Translations under genes and position numbers: made by a program | Part shown: piece by piece, positions 15,568-19,895 of the stretch | How positions within the stretch are numbered: position 1 is the stretch's first letter | How the letters are laid out: each line of letters starts with the position of its first letter | Source: Friedmanniella sp. | Lineage (GTDB): Bacteria > Actinomycetota > Actinomycetes > Propionibacteriales > Propionibacteriaceae | DNA: 19,895 bases | Direction of reading: 5' to 3' | NCBI GenBank assembly: GCA_025964935.1 | Contig: JAOPXW010000167.1 | Location: forward strand, 1-19,895 | The notes under the pieces: generated by a model | The model's database searches: none | What the model saw: the letters and a program-made list of their open reading frames with translations, nothing else | Told to the model about the DNA's origin: nothing

Positions 15568-15591
15568 CCACACCGAAGAAGGGACGGGACC

Positions 15592-17229
15592 GTGACCAAC
15601 TCCTCGGGCGGCGTCACCCTAGACGTCCTACTCCGCGCGCTCAGCTCGGCCTTCGTCGAGCTGCTGGTGGCCCCGGCCGGGGTCGAGGTCGGGATCGGGT
15701 CGGTCGTGCTGCTCGACGGCGACGACCTGGACCGCGACGAGCGCGAGCCCGTCGTGACCGCCGACCTCTGCCTGCTCGTCGGGGTCGGGGAGCAGGCCGC
15801 CGTCGGCTGGCTGCGCCGGCTCGCGGCGGTGGACCCCGCTCTTCGCCCCCGGGCCGTGCTGGCCAAGGCGGCCACCGGCTCGAGGCGGCTGCCGCAGGCG
15901 GCACAGGACGTCGGGGTGGCGCTGGTCGCGGCCCACGCCCAGGCCCGGACCGAGACCCTGCTCGGCACCGTTCGGGGGGTGCTGGAGTCCCTGGGGCGGA
16001 CCGAGGACGGTCCGCGCGGACTCGGGGCCGACACCGACCTGTTCGGACTGGCCCACACCGTCGCCTCGCTCAGCGGCGGCATGGTGAGCATCGAGGACGA
16101 ACGGTCCCACGTGCTGGCCTACTCCGCCTCCGACGAGGCGGCCGACGAGCTGCGGACCCTGTCCATCCTGGGCCGGGAGGGTCCGGCCGACTACCTCCGC
16201 CGGCTCCGCGAGTGGGGGGTCTTCGACCGGCTGCGGCGGGGCGACGAGGTGATCGAGGTGCCCGCCGACGAGGGCCTGGGGCTGCGGCGACGACTGGTCA
16301 CCGCCATCCGTCCGGTCTCGGAGCCGCTCGGCGCCGACGGCCAGCCCCAGCGGCCGGTCATCCTCGGCACCATCTGGGTCCAGGAGGGCCGCCGGCCCCT
16401 GGCGCCGGACGCCGAGTCGGTGCTGCGCGGGGCCTCGGCCGTGGCCGCGCGGCTGATCGCCCGGTCGCTGAACGCCCCCTCCAACGAGGCCATGCAGATC
16501 CAACGGCTGCTCGGGGCACGCGGCGGCGGGGTCGACGTCCCGTCCCTCGCGGCGGCCCTGAGCATCCCCACGACCGGTCCGGCCGTGGTCGTCGGCTTCA
16601 GCCAGGTCGGACCCTCCCGTACGGGCGCGGCCGAGATGGCGGGGGCGCTGCGGCTGCACGCCAGCGCCTTCGCCCGCGACTCGCTGGTCACCACGATCGG
16701 CGACCGCAGCTATGTGCTGCTCCCGAGGGCGAGCACCCCGGCCTCGGTGACGTCCTGGGCCCGGGGCGTGATCGAGCGGGTGCACGTGCACAGCGGGACG
16801 GCCCTGCGCGCCGCCGTGGCGGCCCCGGTGTCCAGCCTCGACGACGTGGCGGCCGCCCGGATCGAGGTGGACCGGGTCCTGGACGGCACGACCGGCACCG
16901 ACGTGGTCACCACGCTGGCCGACAGCCGGACCCCGGTCCTGCTGGGCGAGATCCTGGACCTGGTGGCGGCCCACCCCGAGCTGCGGGACCCGCGCGTCCA
17001 GGCGCTGCTGGACTACGACGAGCGCCACCACGCCTCGATGCGGGAGAGCGTCGAGACCTACCTGGTGCAGTTCGGGGACGTCCGCCAGGCCGCCGCCGAG
17101 CTCCTGATCCACCCCAACACGCTGCGCTACCGCATCCGCCGGGCCGAGGAGATCCTGGACATCAGGCTCGACGACCCGGCGGGCCGGCTGTTGGTGGAGA
17201 TCCAGCTGCTGACCCGGCACCGGGGCTGA
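15592..17229 (+). CDS. PucR-family transcriptional regulator, probable proline-catabolism regulator
   Basis: This is a 545-residue regulator. The C-terminus (about residues 485-540) has the PucR/CdaR-type helix-turn-helix: YLVQFGDVRQAAAELLIHPNTLRYRIRRAEEILDI. Before it lies a GGDEF-like central region (about 330-440, GPAVVVGFSQV through AAVAAPVSSLDD). The N-terminal half has a purine-catabolism-regulator-like segment (about 1-140) and a GAF-like ligand domain (about 147-300). The GTG start has AAGGGA upstream; the longer open frame runs back through pruA antisense and is rejected. Divergent placement from pruA-pruB suggests it senses proline or P5C and activates that operon, as described for PruC in mycobacteria. 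Family is clear; ligand and target are inference. Confidence 0.92.
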   Translation: MTNSSGGVTLDVLLRALSSAFVELLVAPAGVEVGIGSVVLLDGDDLDRDEREPVVTADLCLLVGVGEQAAVGWLRRLAAVDPALRPRAVLAKAATGSRRLPQAAQDVGVALVAAHAQARTETLLGTVRGVLESLGRTEDGPRGLGADTDLFGLAHTVASLSGGMVSIEDERSHVLAYSASDEAADELRTLSILGREGPADYLRRLREWGVFDRLRRGDEVIEVPADEGLGLRRRLVTAIRPVSEPLGADGQPQRPVILGTIWVQEGRRPLAPDAESVLRGASAVAARLIARSLNAPSNEAMQIQRLLGARGGGVDVPSLAAALSIPTTGPAVVVGFSQVGPSRTGAAEMAGALRLHASAFARDSLVTTIGDRSYVLLPRASTPASVTSWARGVIERVHVHSGTALRAAVAAPVSSLDDVAAARIEVDRVLDGTTGTDVVTTLADSRTPVLLGEILDLVAAHPELRDPRVQALLDYDERHHASMRESVETYLVQFGDVRQAAAELLIHPNTLRYRIRRAEEILDIRLDDPAGRLLVEIQLLTRHRG

Positions 17230-17274
17230 CCGGCCGGGCCGCTCAGCCCGGCCGGGTCGGACCGATGCCGACCC
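17230..17274. terminator. Tandem hairpins between convergent genes, probable bidirectional terminator
   Basis: CCGGCCGGGC (17230-17239) and GCCCGGCCGG (17246-17255) make a perfect ten-base stem with a six-base loop right after the regulator stop. GGGTCGG (17254-17260) and CCGACCC (17268-17274) form a second seven-base stem. TGCCGACCCGG recurs at 17296-17306. T-runs are absent. Confidence 0.6.
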
Positions 17275-17313
17275 GGTCAGCCGGGCCGGGGCCGCTGCCG
17301 ACCCGGCGCTGGG

Positions 17314-17955
17314 CTAGGAGCGGGCCAGGAACTCCGCGAAGGCGGCCTGCGCCTCATCCGAGCCGCTGACCTCGACCCGGGCGACCTCACGCCGCCCACT
17401 GACGTAGAGCGCGAGCTCCACGGCGTCACCGGTGAGGGTGACCTCGGGGGTGCCGCGCCGGACCCGCTTGCGCTCGCCGGTCGGGGTGGCCAGGGTCACG
17501 CCCACCGGCGCGCTGCGGTAGCCGAGCACCCCGAAGGCCTGCACCCGCTTCCAGATCGCGGCGAGCTCGGCGGCCGGCAGCGTCCGGGGTGCGGCCGGGT
17601 CCTCCCCCGCGCGCCGGATGTCCTCGTGGTGCACCACGTACTCGACGAGGTTGATCTGCTCCGCCGCCCAGCTCATCGGGGACCAGCGGGGCGGGCCGTC
17701 GAGGAACCGGGTGACCAGGGCCTGGTGGCCCTCCTCGGTGGCCGTGGTGGCCGCGAGGTGGCCGAGCTGACGCTCCTGGCCGGGTGGGCGTCCGGCCACG
17801 GCGTCGCTGATGATGACCGGCAGGCTCTGCTCCCGGGCGACCAGGTGCGCCAGCAGGTAGGAGACGTCCCAGCCCTCGCAGAGCGTCGGGGCGTCGGGGG
17901 CCGCCGAGCGCAGCGTGGCCACCAGGGCGGAGCGTTCCGCGTCGACCCAGGGCAC
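17314..17955 (-). CDS. TIGR03085-like metal-binding protein (mycothiol-dependent maleylpyruvate isomerase / DinB fold)
   Basis: This is a 213-residue four-helix DinB-like protein. DAERSALVATLRSAAPDAPTLCEGWDVSYLLAHLVARE and INLVEYVVHHEDIRRA match the N-terminal domain of mycothiol-dependent maleylpyruvate isomerase relatives. The His...Glu-X3-His metal triad is present as H37, E105 and H109. The full-length pattern fits what I know as TIGR03085, a subfamily with unknown reaction. The C-terminus (VTLTGDAVELALYVSGRREVARVEVSG) resembles the SCP2-like/MDMPI C-terminal domain. The start is GTG 17955, four bases after the stop of the PRC-barrel gene, implying a two-gene operon. The longer frame to 18081 overlaps that gene and is Ser/Thr/Arg-rich noise. 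Confidence 0.87.
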   Translation of the reverse strand: MPWVDAERSALVATLRSAAPDAPTLCEGWDVSYLLAHLVAREQSLPVIISDAVAGRPPGQERQLGHLAATTATEEGHQALVTRFLDGPPRWSPMSWAAEQINLVEYVVHHEDIRRAGEDPAAPRTLPAAELAAIWKRVQAFGVLGYRSAPVGVTLATPTGERKRVRRGTPEVTLTGDAVELALYVSGRREVARVEVSGSDEAQAAFAEFLARS

Positions 17956-17959
17956 GCGA

Positions 17960-18316
17960 CTACCGCCGACCGAGGCGACGCTCGCCGTTGGCGCCCCGCT
18001 CGTACGGGAGCCCGTAGTAGGCGTACAGCCCCGGCTCGTCGTCGGACTCGAGCTGGCCGTCGGTGTCGATCGACGGAGCACCCTTGGCCAGCTTCTTGTC
18101 GGTCATCACGCGCAGGTGCTTGGGGGCGACTTTGGCTCCGGTGACGGGGACGAAGATGAGGCGGCCACCGCCCGGCAGCCCGACCTTGACGGTGGCGAAG
18201 GCAGCCTGGTCGCTGGAGGTGTCGAAGTAGACCGCCTCCAGGGAGCCGATCTTGGAGCCCTCCTGGTCGACCACGGCCAGGCCGACCCAGTCGCGGATGT
18301 CGTCCACGTCAAACAT
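17960..18316 (-). CDS. PRC-barrel domain protein
   Basis: This is a small acidic-basic protein of 118 residues. The first 80 form a PRC-barrel: DIRDWVGLAVVDQEGSKIGSLEAVYFDTSSDQAAFATVKVGL, then RLIFVPVTGAKVAPKHLRVM. The tail (about 85-118) ends in the basic NGERRLGRR. PRC-barrels occur in ribosome maturation (RimM), photosynthetic and stress proteins; nothing here points to one of these. No membrane segment is seen. ATG 18316 has AAGGGA six bases upstream, a strong ribosome site. The TIGR03085-like gene follows within four bases. Confidence 0.88.
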   Translation of the reverse strand: MFDVDDIRDWVGLAVVDQEGSKIGSLEAVYFDTSSDQAAFATVKVGLPGGGRLIFVPVTGAKVAPKHLRVMTDKKLAKGAPSIDTDGQLESDDEPGLYAYYGLPYERGANGERRLGRR

Positions 18317-18367
18317 GTTCTGTCCCTTCGTGCGGCCTCCCGGCCGCCGGTCGCTGGAGGAAGCCCG

Positions 18368-18373
18368 ATCATA
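18368..18373 (-). promoter_or_regulatory. Probable -10 element of the PRC-barrel operon
   Basis: TATGAT on the minus strand matches five of six consensus bases and lies in the 110-base divergent gap, about 52 bases before the ATG. No clear -35 was found. Confidence 0.4.
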
Positions 18374-18426
18374 CGCGGGCGGTCACACCGGCCCCCGCCG
18401 CTGGGCCGACCCGTCAGGATGGGCGG

Positions 18427-18804
18427 GTGCCCGTGGACGAGAAGACCTGCCGCTCCTGCGGCCGCCGCATCACGTGGCGGAAGAAGTGGGCCGACGACTG
18501 GGACCAGGTCCGCTTCTGCAGCACCGCTTGCCGCCGGCGCGGGGTGACGCCGGAGGACCAGGCCCTGGAGGACGCGTTCCGGGAGCTGCTGGCCGCGCGA
18601 CCGCGTACGGGTGGGGTGGACCCGGCCGACGCCGTGGCCCGGGTCGGCGCCCGACCCGACGCGGCCGTCTCGGACCTGGAGGAGCCCGCCCGCCGGGCGG
18701 CGCGCCGGCTGGTCGCGGCCGGGGAGGCCGAGATCGTGCAGGGCGGCCGGGTGGTGGACCCCTCGAGCGCCAAGGGGCCCTTCACGGTGCGACGGTCGCG
18801 CTGA
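18427..18804 (+). CDS. DUF2256-DUF3253 two-domain protein
   Basis: This is a 125-residue protein. Residues 5-37 form a DUF2256-type zinc ribbon: C8-X2-C11, the WRKKWADDWDQVRFC core, and C31-X3-C35. Residues 44-120 (LEDAFRELLAARPRTGGVDPADAVARVG, ARRAARRLVAAGEAEIVQGGRVVDP) match DUF3253, a small helix-rich, winged-helix-like domain. Both domains have no known function; the zinc ribbon suggests nucleic-acid or protein binding. The GTG at 18427 has AGGA seven bases upstream; a second GTG six bases later is also possible. It diverges from the PRC-barrel operon and converges on the epimerase gene. Confidence 0.88.
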   Translation: MPVDEKTCRSCGRRITWRKKWADDWDQVRFCSTACRRRGVTPEDQALEDAFRELLAARPRTGGVDPADAVARVGARPDAAVSDLEEPARRAARRLVAAGEAEIVQGGRVVDPSSAKGPFTVRRSR

Positions 18805-18900
18805 GCCGCCCTGGGAATGCGACACCAGTGGGCCGTCGACCGCCCGGCTCCCGCGTGAGGGCGCCGGCCCGGGCGCACTGGAGGGCCAGAATCGGGGTGC

Positions 18901-18966
18901 TCAGCCGTTGACGGTGCCGTAGGACCTGGACAGCGCGGCGAAGCCCTCGTCCTGGCTGACCCGCGG
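18901..18966 (-). pseudogene. Detached C-terminal coding tail of the epimerase after the in-frame TAG
   Basis: Twenty-one sense codons followed by TGA, in the same frame as the epimerase and immediately after its TAG (18967-18969). They read PRVSQDEGFAALSRSYGTVNG. PRVSxDEGFAxL is the typical last helix after the LGW/LGY motif in this SDR branch. It has no start codon or ribosome site of its own. Confidence 0.6.
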
Positions 18967-19887
18967 CTACCAGCCCATGACATCCCGGGTCCGGCGCTGG
19001 TCGAACCAGTGGGCGGTCGAGAGCTGCCCGGCCAGGAAGCGCGTCATCGGCGGGTCCTCCTCGGGACGCCCGGCCCATCGGCGGACCGCCCAGACCCCCT
19101 CCACGGCCAGGCCCAGGGCCGTGGCGACCCGGACGGGGACGTGCCGCCGGGGGGCGGGCGCTCCGCCGGCCCGGGCCATCCCGCCCAGGATCTCCGCGAT
19201 CGGGCGGGGCTCGCCGTTGGTGACGACCAGGGCCTCCCCGTGCGCGGCCGGGGCCCGGTCCAGGGCCGCCACCAGGGCGTCGACGGCGTTGCTGACGTAG
19301 GTGGTGTCGACCAGCACCGCGCCGGTGCCGATCAGCGGCAGCCGACCCTGGCGGGACCGCTCCACGATCCGGGCCACCAGCTGGGTGTCACCGGGGCCCC
19401 ACACCAGGTGCGGCCGGATCGCCACCACGGCGAGGTCGGGCCCGTCGGCGGCCAGGGCGTCCCGCTCGGCCACCGCCTTGCTCCGCGCGTACGGCCCGTG
19501 GGCCCGGTCGGGATCGGCCGGCTCGGCCCCGACCCCGACCAGCGACGACCCGCTGTGGGCGACCGAGGGCGAGGAGACGTGCACCAGCCGGGCGACCCCG
19601 GTCTGCTGACACGCGGCCACCACCGAGCGGGTCCCGATGATGTTGGCCCGCTCGTACGCCGCCCACGGGCCGGTCACGTTGACCTTCGCGGCCAGGTGGA
19701 CGACGGCGTCGTGCCCCGCGACCGCCGCCCGTACGGCGTCGGCGTCGGCCACGTCAGCCAGCACCTCCCGCAGCCCCAGGCCGGCGGGCCGGCGCTGCAG
19801 CACGGTGACGTCGTCGCCGCGCTCGGCCAGCGCCCGGGCGGTCGCCCCGCCCAGGAGGCCGCTGGCCCCGGTCAGCAGGACCCTCAC
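18967..19887 (-). CDS. NAD-dependent epimerase/dehydratase (3beta-HSD / OleD-like), stops early at TAG
   Basis: This is an extended SDR protein of 306 residues to the first stop. LLTGASGLLGGATA (residues 4-17) is the Rossmann glycine motif. The catalytic set is Ser 105/106 in HVSSPSV, with Y133 and K137 in GPYARSK. VVAIRPHLVWGPGD and VLVDTTYVSNAVDALVAAL are characteristic of the 3beta-hydroxysteroid dehydrogenase/OleD branch. The GTG start at 19887 is only eight bases from the window edge, without visible ribosome site, so an earlier start outside is possible. The frame ends RDVMGW-TAG, but after the TAG it continues PRVSQDEGFAALSRSYG to a TGA at 18901-18903. This looks like the family's usual C-terminal helix, so the TAG may be a recent nonsense mutation, an assembly error or a read-through site. 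The Rossmann and catalytic parts are intact. Confidence 0.85.
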   Translation of the reverse strand: MRVLLTGASGLLGGATARALAERGDDVTVLQRRPAGLGLREVLADVADADAVRAAVAGHDAVVHLAAKVNVTGPWAAYERANIIGTRSVVAACQQTGVARLVHVSSPSVAHSGSSLVGVGAEPADPDRAHGPYARSKAVAERDALAADGPDLAVVAIRPHLVWGPGDTQLVARIVERSRQGRLPLIGTGAVLVDTTYVSNAVDALVAALDRAPAAHGEALVVTNGEPRPIAEILGGMARAGGAPAPRRHVPVRVATALGLAVEGVWAVRRWAGRPEEDPPMTRFLAGQLSTAHWFDQRRTRDVMGW

Positions 19888-19895
19888 GGACGGGG

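Noticed and set aside
13780..15591. Open extension of the PucR regulator frame upstream of GTG 15592
   Set aside because: It runs antisense through all of pruA, is Gly/Val/Arg/Asp-rich without motifs, and a good ribosome site precedes 15592.
17956..18081. Longer start for the TIGR03085-like protein
   Set aside because: The extra 42 residues are Ser/Thr/Arg-rich and overlap the PRC-barrel gene; family similarity begins at about GTG 17955.

Overview
The window is very GC-rich, chromosomal-looking DNA with strong G/C third-position bias. It carries hallmarks of a high-GC actinobacterium: a mycothiol-type DinB-fold protein, an actinobacterial Zur/ZnuACB locus, a pruA-pruB pair divergent from a PucR-type regulator, and a DUF2256-DUF3253 protein. 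A member of the Propionibacteriales (Nocardioides/Microlunatus/Friedmanniella-like) is my best guess, but this is inference. I see no rRNA or tRNA gene, CRISPR array, insertion sequence or phage gene, and no stretch above about 205 bases lacks a gene.

Left part, + strand (1-7001): the 3' end of a GH92 alpha-mannosidase; a family 4 glycosyltransferase; a small three-helix membrane protein; then a compact zinc-uptake operon (znuA-znuC-znuB-zur). Its genes overlap by a few bases or nearly abut, and the operon opens with a Zur-type palindrome lying on the first start codons. A two-domain GNAT-like protein follows. The zinc operon is self-contained: lipoprotein binding protein, ATPase and permease with histidine-rich cytoplasmic tails, and the zinc sensor that probably represses the whole unit.

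Middle part, - strand (7117-12620), read right to left: a secreted FN3 plus beta-propeller protein; a large membrane hybrid histidine kinase (multi-TM, PAS, HisKA, HATPase, REC, REC, HPt); and a pyruvoyl-dependent arginine decarboxylase. Perfect hairpins after the first two genes suggest they are separate transcripts.

Right-middle (12776-17229): proline catabolism. pruA (P5C dehydrogenase) and pruB (proline dehydrogenase) are translationally coupled on the - strand and convert proline to glutamate. A PucR-family regulator diverges from them on the + strand, probably to control them. The 186-base divergent region contains a nested inverted repeat.

Right end (17314-19895): a TIGR03085-like metal-binding DinB-fold protein and a PRC-barrel protein (- strand, closely spaced); a DUF2256-DUF3253 zinc-ribbon protein (+ strand); and an NAD-dependent epimerase/3beta-HSD-like protein (- strand). 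The epimerase frame is interrupted by a single TAG 21 codons before a second stop, and the codons after the TAG still look like the family's C-terminus.

Nothing here is an obvious new multi-gene system. The best leads are the interrupted epimerase, the Zur operator on a probably leaderless start, the His-rich zinc transporter tails, the bacterial pyruvoyl arginine decarboxylase beside a hybrid kinase, and the leader structure of the proline regulator.
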